A DNA stretch of 64,000 bases, from positions 68,385-132,384 of the forward strand of contig VWYX01001243.1 in NCBI GenBank assembly GCA_013396525.1. The letters run 5' to 3'. The notes under the pieces were generated by a model. It searched no databases, was not told where the DNA came from, and worked only from the letters and a program-made list of their open reading frames with translations. Shown one piece after another: positions 46,956-57,484 of the stretch. The position numbers and the translations under genes are program-made. The DNA comes from Chaetorhynchus papuensis (taxonomy: Eukaryota; Chordata; Aves; Passeriformes; Rhipiduridae). Within the stretch, counting starts at the first letter, position 1. The number at the start of each line of letters is the position of its first letter.

Positions 46956-49900
46956 CCATGGTCCAAAACCCACATCACAATGTTTGGAACAGCTGATCTG
47001 GAAGGTGAGGAAGGATGGGACCTGGTTAGCCCTTGGCTGGGAGAGCTCCTGGGAGTACTGGGGCTGGGGTGCCTTTCCCCATCCAGCTGGCAGCCCTCGG
47101 TCTTTGCCCTGCAGACTGGCTCTTCTCTCCTCTTACCCCAGCCTGAATAACACTAGAACCAGGGGAAATGTACAGTACTGCTTTATTACTGCTGCCAGAA
47201 TTGCAGATAAAAGTTAGGTGAAGATGAACTTCTATTAATTAAAATTCCAGAAGCCAGACCAAAAGGTAATAAATGTAACTTTGGTTCACTTTGGGAACAA
47301 TGCTCACCTGAAAACATTGAAGATACTCCTGTTCCCAGCCTTGCTGGATTTTTCAGGAGGTAGGGCAGCACCATCATGGAATTAGACTTCATTCTCCACC
47401 TCGCAAGTGAGACTGGGGCCCCTAACGAGTCAATAATTAGCCTAATGCCATGAGAAGCACTGAGAAGCTAAAATGTGTGTGGCAACTTAATGGGAGGAAG
47501 GGCCTTTGTTACAAGCTGGACAATGCAATCTAATGGTTCCTTCTGCTTTTCAATTCAGTGGGGTAAAAAAGCCCACCTCTATCAGTCATTATTTCTGCAG
47601 CTTTTTGGTGCTTTTCCCTTAAGAGGCCAGGGCAAGACCTGGAAAAAGACATTCAGCTTAGTTTCAAACAGAAATTCCTTTATAGGATATGGAAAGTGGA
47701 AGATAATTTGTGGATGTGCTTTATCTGTGATGTTTTCTTGCCGGAGCATTTGCAGTTTCTAGCCATGGAACCTGCAGCTATACAGCTTGTAGCCATACAG
47801 CTGTTAAAGAAAGGAACTCTCTACCCTTCCTGCTGATCCCTTCTGGGTCATGTTATTTGACCATGATTAACCTAAAGCACCCAGAGACAGCAAGCTCCTT
47901 CCCTCCCCCCTGAGGCTTCCCTGGAAGTTTGTGCTCATGTTTGGTTTGCTTGTGTGGTTTTTTCCAGTTGTTTGGGATTTTTTAAGTTGTTTTGTGGCTG
48001 CTTTTTCTGCTGTGGTGTTTATGCTGTCCCAAAGGCAATAGAGCTCAGCTTGGCTTCCCACTGACTTCCTGGGGCCTCTCTAGCCATGTCCTGTGAGGTT
48101 TGCTCTGACAGTCCCTGCAGTCTCCTGGAGCACAGAGGGACATGGACTGACTCAGCTCTTGGCAAAGAAATTAACTGTGGATGGCATTAGAGACTTCAGG
48201 ATGAAATGCTACAACCAAGCTTCTATCCGAAGTACCTGAGAAAATGCTGAACTGTAGTTTGGGTCTGAAAGTCAGGGAATGCTTAATGCAGTTCCACGAC
48301 AGCAGGTGATGTTCAGGTCAACAGTGTTCCACCAAACAAAAATGTGACTCTCTCATGTGAAAATCCAGGGGTTTAAGGATCAGTCTTAGCTAAATATAAC
48401 CAAATCCCAGTGTTGTTTACTCCATACCTAACAAGTACAGATCTGTTATAGGTGGAGAACTAAGTCTAGGTATGGTAAACATATTGGTGGTTACACCCAT
48501 ACCAGAGCTTTGCCTGTTTCTCATAAGGAAATAAGATTATTGCTCATCAAAGGGGCTGCATTTGCCATATTTTATCTATAAAAGTCTGTTTCAAGAAATA
48601 AAAAGCATAGTAGAAATATTCTTTGAAAGTATAAAAGTCCCGGCGATGCAGAGTGATGCCCTGGAGTGGAAGTGTTTTAAAGTGAATCATGGTTGTGGAA
48701 CTGGTTTACCTAAACTCATTTGAAATCAGCAGAGTGACAGACTCAGCACATTAAGCGATGAAGGATTGCTCCGTGACGCCGTTCGAGGCACCAGGTTGGA
48801 CTCTGTGCAATCATTTCCTTCTAAATTGGTTGTAGTCCCCTTTCAAATTGTCAGAGTAGTTTTATTCTGCTCCGTTGCACTTGAGAAGCAGGTGGACAGC
48901 AAGCTGCTCGGGCTCGTTTGATCCGTGCGCTGCTGTTCAATGGAGAGAGCAAATCAGACTGGAAGGGATTTCTGGTGTGGCTGTTCCGTGGCTGGATTAA
49001 CAACGGGGAGCTGCTGCAGCCCGGGCAGGAGGACATCTCTGGTTCTGTCTTTCCTAGGGCATATTAAAGAAGACAGTGATAAATTTAGCTCCTCAGTGCC
49101 AAGGATAGCAAGTGTCAGTGCAACACTTAAATGCAAAATGTATAAAATCAGCCATCACTGCATTAAGCATCAATTTATTGGTTTTGGAGCATAGAGTGGT
49201 CTAGTTCTTGAAGTGCAGGAGATTTCATTTGATCTAGCTCCCAAATCACTTTGGGAGTTTCCACAGGCCTGCTTTCCTGTCAGCCATCCCTCAGGTTCCC
49301 CCATCTGAGAAAGGAGGGGGAAAGAACAACTTGGCAAGGCTGTGGGGCACAATTCATAGAAATCTGCAAAATCTTTTTTGCATGCAGAATGAGAGGCACA
49401 TATGGCTTTTGTTGAGGTGTTCCTGTGCTCTCTTGCTGCACTGGGCAATAACACAAAAGACTCCAACATGCTCTCCGTGTTTGTTTCCTACAGAGGTTCC
49501 TTTGCAAGGACGAGCGCTGGCTTATTTGAAAATTCACCTGAGGTTTAGGCCATAGGTTGTGAAACAAAATGAGGATGGAAAGAGAACATTTCTTGTCAAA
49601 TGGATTTGTGTTCTCTAGTAATGAGAAATCAGCATCCTGCAAAATGAATTTGCAGAGAAATTCCTTGGAGCTGTTCCCTACCTTGATCCTAGTGAAAGCT
49701 TAGCCTGATTTAAGGAAAAGGGCACCCAGGCAGTAATTTGAATAGCACCTCTGCAAAGCTTCTTTCATCGAGTCTTACAGGGCGCCTCAAATTATGACAT
49801 GAGCTGTACAAAGCATCCAGGCGCATCAAGTGTGGTCACGCAGAGTGAGTGGTGATATCTTTGAGGCTTGTCACTTGTCACTTGTCTCAGTGTCAGCCTC

Positions 49901-51094
49901 GGTGGAGAGTAAACTCTCCCTGCCTTTGAAGGAACCTTACAGAAGCCATGGCTCCTGATGCAGCCAGGTGCTGGAAAAGATGTGCACATCAGTGATGGTC
50001 CTGTTTATCTCCTCTTTCTTCGTAGCAACTTGGCACAAAATGTTTCTTGAGAATCTCTGTCCTTCATGAGACCATCAGACAGGGTTAACTTAAATGCATA
50101 TACATAATATTTGGATTTTTTTTTTTGCATACTGTGGATTTGTGCTGGGTTTTTCTCCCACACGTGGTTTGCCTGAGCAAGGCATGCTCAGTTCAGAAAA
50201 GCCCAGGCGTTGCAAGGAACCCAGTGGGTTTATGCACTCCCCAGCTCCAGTGCAAGCTGTGTGATCACCTAATTCTGAATGTGCTCTCCTTAACGGTGTG
50301 CTTGGAGACTGATGTGTGTGCTGGAGGGCTGGGGTGCAGTGTCTGGGAGGGCAGCTCCATCAGCAGGAGCTGGCACAGTGACAGAGGAGGGAGAAACGAC
50401 ATCCCAGTGTGGGGACGGGAAGCGGAGCCGGGAGATGGGCACAGCACCTGCTCTGCTTGGAGATGGGAGGGAAGCATTCGCGTGTGCCAGGGGGGATCTT
50501 GTGCTTCCAGAGAAGGCTGAGAGTTGCTCCTTGCTGGCTGCCTCACTGCCCAGCACTGATGGCTCAGAGGCTGCCCAGGACCTGGAGAATGGACAGGGCG
50601 CTGAAGGGAGGGTGGGCAGGACATGGCTCAAGTGCTCCTTGGCAGGGAGGGAATTTCCCAGCCCTTCTGCCACACTTTCTCCCCTGAGCCACATGATGGG
50701 AATGCAGCTCTGGAGGAGAACCAGCAGCAGATCCATCCCTGGGCGAAGAGGCAACCGCAGGGAGCACGTCCCAGGCAAGGGAAAGGAGTGTGGTGAAAGG
50801 AAGGAGGAGAGGAGTGTCCCCACAGACAGGGCTTATTGTTGGGTTTTACTGACATGGATTGGAGAGTGTCCTGAGTGCGCATGGAGCACAGCCCTGCCAT
50901 GCTGCTGCTCCTTGACTCTGGTCTCTGTCGATTCCCCTTCCCTGCACGTGGACACCCAGCTACTGCTGCTGTGCCTGAGAGGCAGCACAGTGGGACCTGT
51001 AAACCCCCAGCCCAGGAGAGGCAGAGCTGGGTTTAGCCACAGCCTCAGGGCACATCCTTTGTCCCTGTGCCCACAGCCCCAGGTGCCACTGGAC

Positions 51095-51113
51095 ACCACC
51101 ACCACCACCACCA
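51095..51113. repeat. (ACC)n microsatellite
   Basis: Six ACC triplets plus one base. Confidence 0.85.
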
Positions 51114-51499
51114 TCCCAGCTGGAAACAGGCCCAGGAGCATGGGGCTTGAAAAAGGGTGCTCCAACCCAGTTAACTGGAGTTCTGGCAGTGCCAGGTTAG
51201 GAAGCCTTCCATTGCTCTGCAGCACCAGGAATTTCTTATGCTGTTTCCTGCTGGTGGCCTTCCCCGGTGAGGCTTCCTTTCTCTGACACTTTATACAAAT
51301 ATAAAATGTGGGAAAGAAACAAAATGACACATAATTCTTGACTCGGAATAGAATAGGGCTGGATTTTCCTTTAAAATCCCTCTACCCACAGATCCTGTGA
51401 ATTGCAATGGCACAAAATTGTTAAATTGCTTTACATTTGGGAAAACTCAGTTCATAAAAAATTGCTAACAATTTATTTTTGTACTACATGGTTGACATC

Positions 51500-51551
51500 C
51501 TTCTCTCTCTCTCTTTCTCTCTCTTTTTTTCTCTTCTCTCACTCTCTCTCC
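51500..51551. repeat. CT-rich low-complexity / (CT)n tract
   Basis: A polypyrimidine stretch of interrupted CT dinucleotides with a T run in the middle. Confidence 0.9.
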
Positions 51552-52594
51552 TGGTTATATGCTGTTTTTTTTTTCTCTGCATGTCTGCTGAGATTCCAAG
51601 AAAAACCCAAGTGTGTCATACAACATTGCTTTCTGATTTGCAAGTTAAATAGTTTACATAGGCAAAAATGTGGAGCAATTGGAATATTCCCTACCCAAAC
51701 ACTTAGGGACTCAAACTGCACATTTTAGCCTGGCAGGCCTCTGATATTTTTAGCTCGAAAAAAAACCATTCTGAAGTAACAAGGAAAGACAGATCAGATC
51801 TAGGAAAAAAAAAAGTTAAAGCACTGTTGGACATGTTTTGTGAATGTTGCAGTTTGGGTGTTATTTTACACCTTGGCCTGTGTGTTCAGGAGTGCAGCAC
51901 ACGTAGGCTCTGAAAGTTGAGGCCCTTCTGAAATGCCTGTTCCCAAGATGGGGTTGGCCTTCTTGCTGATTGATTTAGTCTTTTGGAAACAGGCAAACCA
52001 TCAGGAGCTTTCTGCTCAGAGAGATTAGCATTCATAGCCTGCTGTTTTTTAATTAAAAAAGCCATTTAAATACAAGGGTTGGGGTTTCTGCCAGCAACCA
52101 TTAAAAATACTTGTTTTGCGATAATCCCCCAACCCCTTTTTCTATTTAATTCTTTCTTTCTTTTTTTCCTCTGAAGTCCTTGACAGATTGTCCCTGTTCC
52201 ATCTACCTGCTCTTGTGGCATTGTACCTCCCACCAAAGTTAGCAGCTGGCTGCAAACCTCCTGCCAGCCCTGCTGCAAGCAGCTGGCAGGAGGTGTGGGA
52301 AGGATGTGTTCAACATCTGTTTTCCAGTGGCTGAGCTTATCCTCTGCCTCCTGCTTGGAGGATTAGGGGCACAAGCCCAGCTTTGTCACTACCGCGGGAC
52401 CTCCGGGGCGCCGTCCCACCGGGGATTCCCCCAGTGGAAGGGGACGTGCTGGGGCTGGGACAGACCTTGGGTGAAAACTTAAATAGGTCTTAGCTCATCT
52501 GCCAGGTGGCAAACACGGTTTAGCTGTGTTGTGCGTACCTCTGCTTGTGTCTTGTGCGGAGCATGGGGTGCAGGAGCTGTCCAGACAACCTTAC

Positions 52595-52670
52595 TGAGGC
52601 TGGGCCCCTGTTCAAGGTGGTTTTCAGTTGATGATCTTGGAGGTCTTTTCCAAACTTAACGATTCTCTGG
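52595..52670 (+). mobile_element. CR1 LINE 3' end remnant
   Basis: The words GTTGATGATCTTGGAGGTCT, TTCCAAACTTAACGATTCTC match the terminal part of avian CR1 elements in + orientation. The 5' limit is uncertain. The end lies just before the target duplication of the solo LTR at 52679, so the LTR was inserted immediately downstream of, or in the tail of, this remnant. Confidence 0.7.
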
Positions 52671-52678
52671 AGGGCTTG

Positions 52679-53051
52679 TGTCGCTGTTGTAACGCGGACG
52701 TGTAGAAAAACCGCACGGAGTCCAGGGTCAGGTAGAAATGGTGGCAAGGCTGGTTTAATGGCTTTTTTCCCGAGGCTTTATATGTAGTTCTCAAAAAGTG
52801 AGTTAAATGGCATAAAGTAATTGGTTCTCTGGCCATCCACCCCTTGAGGGGGTTGGCCCAACTCTAAGACGTCCATTCCCAAGTATTTTTCTAGTTGAAG
52901 CCATAACAATCTGGCAAAAACAAGTCGCAGGTGTGGATGTTTGATAAACTACTAACTTTGTTTTGGTTAGCTTGCATGAGAAAGACAGAGTTCTCACAAA
53001 ATGCTAGAGAGCTGAAGAAATTCACTGCTGAAGCCCTTTTCATCATCCACA
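52679..53051 (-). mobile_element. Solo LTR of an endogenous retrovirus (family 1, copy 2)
   Basis: A second 373-bp copy of the LTR found at 38234-38606, in the same orientation. On the - strand it starts TGTGGATGATG and ends CAGCGACA. TATA box TATAAAG (+ strand 52776-52782) and poly(A) signal ATTAAA (52754-52759) are preserved. It is flanked by a perfect 6-bp target duplication GGCTTG (52673-52678 and 53052-53057). The perfect duplication suggests that this insertion may be younger than the other copy. No internal retroviral genes are attached. Confidence 0.93.
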
Positions 53052-53057
53052 GGCTTG

Positions 53058-56000
53058 GCTGAATATTCTGTATCCCCGGGTTCTACAACCACCCTGGGCT
53101 CCTCCAGGCGTTATGCCCGTGCTGTATTTGTAGCTGTGGATGTGTTGTTGTTTGGGCACACCTATGCTCACTGAAAAGGTGGTGACAAAAGGCATTAACC
53201 TGAGTGGTGGCTGCCTTTTGATTGCTTCTGAGGAGTTTACATCTAATGATTTTTTTCTTCTCAACACTTGTGGGCCTATGGCCTTGGGCTAGTGCAGGAA
53301 TCCTGACCCCACAATATTTGTCATCATTCAGCAACCTTGTTTGCTCAGAACCCCTAATATTTTTACTGCTCTGGAGCAGCGTGTGGGGCCATATAAATCG
53401 ATGGGGGGAAAAGACAATTCCTTTTTTTGGCATCTGACAGGTGACTGTCAAGTTCTCAGTTCATTTTCATTTACAGTAAGAGTCTCACTTGTGAAATTTC
53501 AGTGTGTCCTGATCCTGTTCTGTCCCTTCTGCTCCCTCAGCCCATTGCCATCTTCACCTTCATCTCCTCCCCCTGCCTCTACAACCTCCTTAGAGGGTGT
53601 TTCACTACTGATACCCCCATGCAGGTGCTTCAAACTGCTCAAACCTTGGAGGCAAAATTGTGTGTGGCTGGCTTGCCTTGGTGCTGCAAAACGGGGAGGG
53701 AAAGTTCATGTTTGGTCACCCCTGATATAAAGAAAAGGTGCCCCTCTTTGCTCCTGCCTTGGTCTCCTGGCTGCTGCAAGCTCCCTTTTCCTCTGTTTTT
53801 TGCAGCCTTTTCACTCCCTTTTCCTCCTCCCCAGCTGCAGTCCTCTGGTTTAGTGTTACTGGTTTGGAAATTGCGTGTGATGATAGTGCTTTTGACAAAA
53901 TACTCTGCGGTTAGGAGCAATTCCTTGGGGCAGCCTGCTGGTATTAGGTGGAAGGCCTAACCTCCTCCAGCAAATATTTAACACCAGAATTATCTCGATT
54001 TCATCTGGCTGGAAACATCCCACTGTGGTCCTCGAATCACAAGAAATCTTTCCCCCAGTAAATTCAGACAGTTATATTCCACACAAATTGATAGCCAAAT
54101 AAAGGACCAGCCCCTCATCTGCTTTTAAATGCATACTTCCAGATTTTCCTTTAATTTCTGATGGTAGTTTTCAGTTGCATTCTCCAGATAAAAATGGTCC
54201 ACGTGCTGTTTTACAAATATGCAAATACCACTCTCATCTGACTTACAGACTGCACAAAAGCTTAGTAAAAAGTGTTGGAGAAATATTAAGGCTCATAAAT
54301 GTCTTCATTCAAATCAGTGCTTCAAATTATCTTCAATTCGTGTTGGAAATGCAGTAAGACCAAAGCAGAATACTTTTGAAATCCCACTTGAGGTCATTAT
54401 GTGAGTTATGAGATATCTACTATCCAGTGTACAGTCCATGGAGATTATTCCATCCCAGGGGGACTTTTGTGGAACCAATATTTCCCCTGCCCTGGTAGGC
54501 CGGTATCAAACACCACCTTGCACTTGCAGCGTAAATGTCAGTAAAATAACTTGTGAAAAAACCCCAAACATTGATTTTGTTTGCATTTTCTTTGACAAAC
54601 ACTGAGTGAATGAGTGCAAACTCTTATCCTGAGAGCTATAGAGGCATTAGAGCAGTGGCGGGGAGGACTAAGCAGAGCAGGTGGCATTCACTTGGTCCCT
54701 GCTTGGTGCCAGGCTGGCAGGCAGCACTTGAGGGGAGCAGTGTGAGCAGACAGCTCTGCCTCCAGTGGCTTCTTACGGTGGTCACAGGTCAAGCTGCAGG
54801 GCAGGGGGAGCGATTCACCTCAGTCTCAGGCCAGAAGTGTTCATGGAAAGGCATCCTTCTTACCGACTGAGGCTGAGAGTGCATTGTGCAGAGCCAGCAG
54901 AGCTGCTGGCCCTCTCGGTAGTTTGGGACCCTCGAGGTCCCGTGAAGGTTTCCCTGGAAAGGTGTCTTCCCACAGCACTCTCCAGCTCTCTCTGCAAAGC
55001 CAAGGATACCAGCAACCTCCCTCCTCCCTTGATATCCTTCTGCCTCCATGCAGACCCCTCAGAGAGCAGCTGGCCCATGGCAGGTCACCACATCAGCCCG
55101 TGCCTGCCCACCCAGCCCAGTCTGTGCTTGGCTGGTGGCATCCAAACCACCAAACTATGGCACATGGGGCACTCCAGCAGTGTCCTGGGCTCTGCTCCCA
55201 CCTACAGAGAATGGCCATTCCCACATTAACCCAAAAGGCCCCGTGTTGGCTGTGGACCTGCAAAATGCAATATAAGCACGTACAGCACTTGCTTCTTCCA
55301 TACCCAGCAAGCAGATTTTCTGAGTGACTCCTTCCTGTGCCAGGCCAAGCTTTCTTATGCCACAGAGACACAGAGCAAAAGTTTGCTCCTGTCCTAGCAG
55401 AGGTTAGTCCTACTCTTGGTGTTATCTCTTGGACTGAGATCTGCGTTCGGACAACACAGGCCAGGAGTAACCAGACCGTGAAGTGGAGATTTTGACTCAC
55501 GATTCAGAGTTTACAGAAGTAGCTGTGCCTGCCAGATCATACCTGTTTAAAGCAGCTGGAATGGGTCTTAAGGTTCTTTATTCTTAGTACTATTTTGCTG
55601 TCAGGAAACAGCCATAAAAGCCAATAGCAAAGCGTGTGTCTGATCTCATCTCCTTTCAGAGCTGATTCTCAGATAGGATGAAGGCTTTTTGCTGCTTTTG
55701 GTTACTAGATAAGCTCACATGCTGAGAGCTCTAGGTGGATCTGAAGGATCAAACCCTGTTTATAATTCATCTGTGCTCAAGGTGAGGCTATGTGATAGAA
55801 TTTCCATTTTTATAAGTTTGCTTTAAAAAAAAAAAAAAGAAAGAAAGGAAGAAATGGAAATACACCAAAGAGCTTTGTTCAAAGAGCCCCACCTTAGGAA
55901 ATGGCAGAATGAAGTTGGTTTTGGTCTCTTCTCTGAACTCTTGCAGGATGGTGTTAATAACCTTCTTTTAATGTAGATTTTGAGTGTGCAATACATGCAG

Positions 56001-56159
56001 AGAGGGGAGTGTACTGTGTTTAACATGTCTGTAAATGCCAGATCTTGCAAAGCACCAAAGTCAGACTTTTGTGGGCTGACAATGGCTAAAATCCTCTTCT
56101 TTCTCTGTGTCATTTATATTTTGAGTCAGGGGGTTTGTACAGAAGTTCAGATGTTTGTT
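53058..56159. other. Gene-poor DNA, no recognised feature
   Basis: Open frames of up to 154 codons (for example 53502-53960 and 54765-55229) lack any recognisable motif and overlap frames on the other strand. An A run followed by A/G-rich DNA lies at 55826-55856. Confidence 0.5.
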
Positions 56160-56246
56160 GAAGATGTCCCTGCTCATTGCAGGGGGCTGGAGCAGATGAC
56201 CTTTCAAGGTCCCTTCCAACCCAAACTAATCTGTGATTCTATGATT
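56160..56246 (+). mobile_element. CR1 LINE 3' end fragment
   Basis: Contains the CR1 3' signature GCAGGGGGCTGGAGCAGATG, ACCTTTCAAGGTCCC, TTCCAACCCAAAC and the octamer-type tail GATTCTATGATTCC, in + orientation. It is strongly 5'-truncated, as is usual for CR1 in birds. Confidence 0.9.
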
Positions 56247-56819
56247 CCATGTTTACAGAAGTGCTTTATTAATTTTGTCACGCAAAATGCAAAGTTGATT
56301 ATTACGTGAAAAGTGCCATTGGAAGGGGACCTCCGGTTGGACCAAGGAAGGGAAGGAGCAGTTTGTGAGGTGTTGCCAATGTTTCCTCTCTTGATCTGGG
56401 GTACCCCAGACCCAAAAATGTTGTGGGATTCCCATTTAGGCCTGGAGAAATCCCCCATGGCCTATAAGGAGTGAGAGGTGGTGCAGCTTTTTGTTTCACT
56501 GTGAAGAACAGAAGACGCTCATGAAAAATAATGCACTGGTGCCAGATCTTTGCACCTTGTGGAAGATCCTGTCACCACCCAAGTGATTTTTCCCCTTACA
56601 ACAAAAGTCTGGGGAAGGTTGCCAGTGCCTGTTATATTGAACAATGTAATATATGCACTTTTTTTTTCTCACTGAAAACATTTCTGTGTAATGCGAGATG
56701 CCGATCTGTCTGAAAGCTATCGACGGGTTCTGTGCCGTCTCATGGGAGCACAGGGGGGAAGAGTGAAGCAGTATTTTAAGTGATATAGTCATATCATGTC
56801 TTTGTTTAAAAACATGAAA

Positions 56820-57190
56820 ATCTAACTGCCTTAGCACTCCGCCACGTAATTCCGCAGGACATGTGAGACGCGGCACGCCGCAGCACTTAGTCTGTGAAGG
56901 ATTCCCTTGTCACTGTCAAAATTGTTTCAGAAGTCTAAATTAATGCATAGCACTGCATTTATTAAAATGTGAAATAATCATAAATTTTTCAGTCTTTGTA
57001 CACTTAAGCTAATTTTCACATAAATGAAGCACTTGGCAGTTGAAATTCCACATATGGTTGACAGTGATGTTTGATGTCAGAACAATGCCCTGAGCTCCAT
57101 GCAAATTAAACATATTTTAATTATTCGGGATATCCATTCTTCTTTTACAGTGTGTCTAAGCAGAATATAAAAAGGAATTTTAAGTGTAAT
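56820..57190. promoter_or_regulatory. Candidate conserved non-coding region
   Basis: AT-rich unique DNA with an octamer-like ATGCAAATTAAA (about 57100), palindromic GGATATCC (about 57129-57136) and homeodomain-like words (TCTAAATTAATGCATAGC). It is preceded by a short CpG-containing stretch (GACGCGGCACGCCG). No open frame. This is a compositional judgement only. Confidence 0.2.
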
Positions 57191-57442
57191 GTATTGTCAG
57201 CAGCTGACTCCATCAGCCAGGGTGAATCCTCTTGCCTCTTCTGCTGCTGAAAGGGAAGTGGCCCAAAGTGAAAATTAGAAAAAGCACAGGAGAAAGTAAA
57301 ACTTTTCGTAAGCTTCAGACACTGTTTGGCTTAAGAGGAACAGACTGAGCCTTCCCTTCCAGCAGTGACCTTTGTGGCCACAGCACAGAGCAGAGGAGGC
57401 TCTCCAGGGCAGGGAGCCGAGCCAGGGGCACATGTTGCTTTT

Positions 57443-57484
57443 GGAATGGGAACTCTGGAATGCGAACTCTGGAATGGGAACTCG
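57443..57484. repeat. 14-bp minisatellite, three units
   Basis: The unit GGAATGGGAACTCT is repeated three times (starts at 57443, 57457 and 57471), with one change in the middle unit and one at the end of the last. Confidence 0.9.

Larger units (their letters stand above)
46960..52594. other. Gene-poor DNA with a GC-rich open-frame region
   Basis: No recognised gene. At 50312-51286 (+) there is a 324-codon open frame in GC-rich DNA. Open frames of up to 177 codons overlap it on the other strand, and it has no domain-like pattern, so I do not call it a gene. A CT-rich microsatellite is at 51500-51551 and an ACC repeat at 51095-51113. Confidence 0.45.

Noticed and set aside
38234..53051. A full-length endogenous retrovirus bounded by the two similar LTRs
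   Set aside because: The target duplications differ between the two LTRs, the spacing of about 14 kb is too long, an unrelated LTR lies between, and no retroviral coding remnants are visible.
53502..53960. 152-codon open frame on the + strand
   Set aside because: It is pyrimidine-rich DNA giving Leu/Ser/Pro/Phe runs, and a second frame on + and two on - overlap it. No motif is seen.
54765..55327. Overlapping 154- and 147-codon open frames on the + strand
   Set aside because: Two frames of equal length in the same DNA, with minus-strand frames too, point to stop depletion rather than coding selection.
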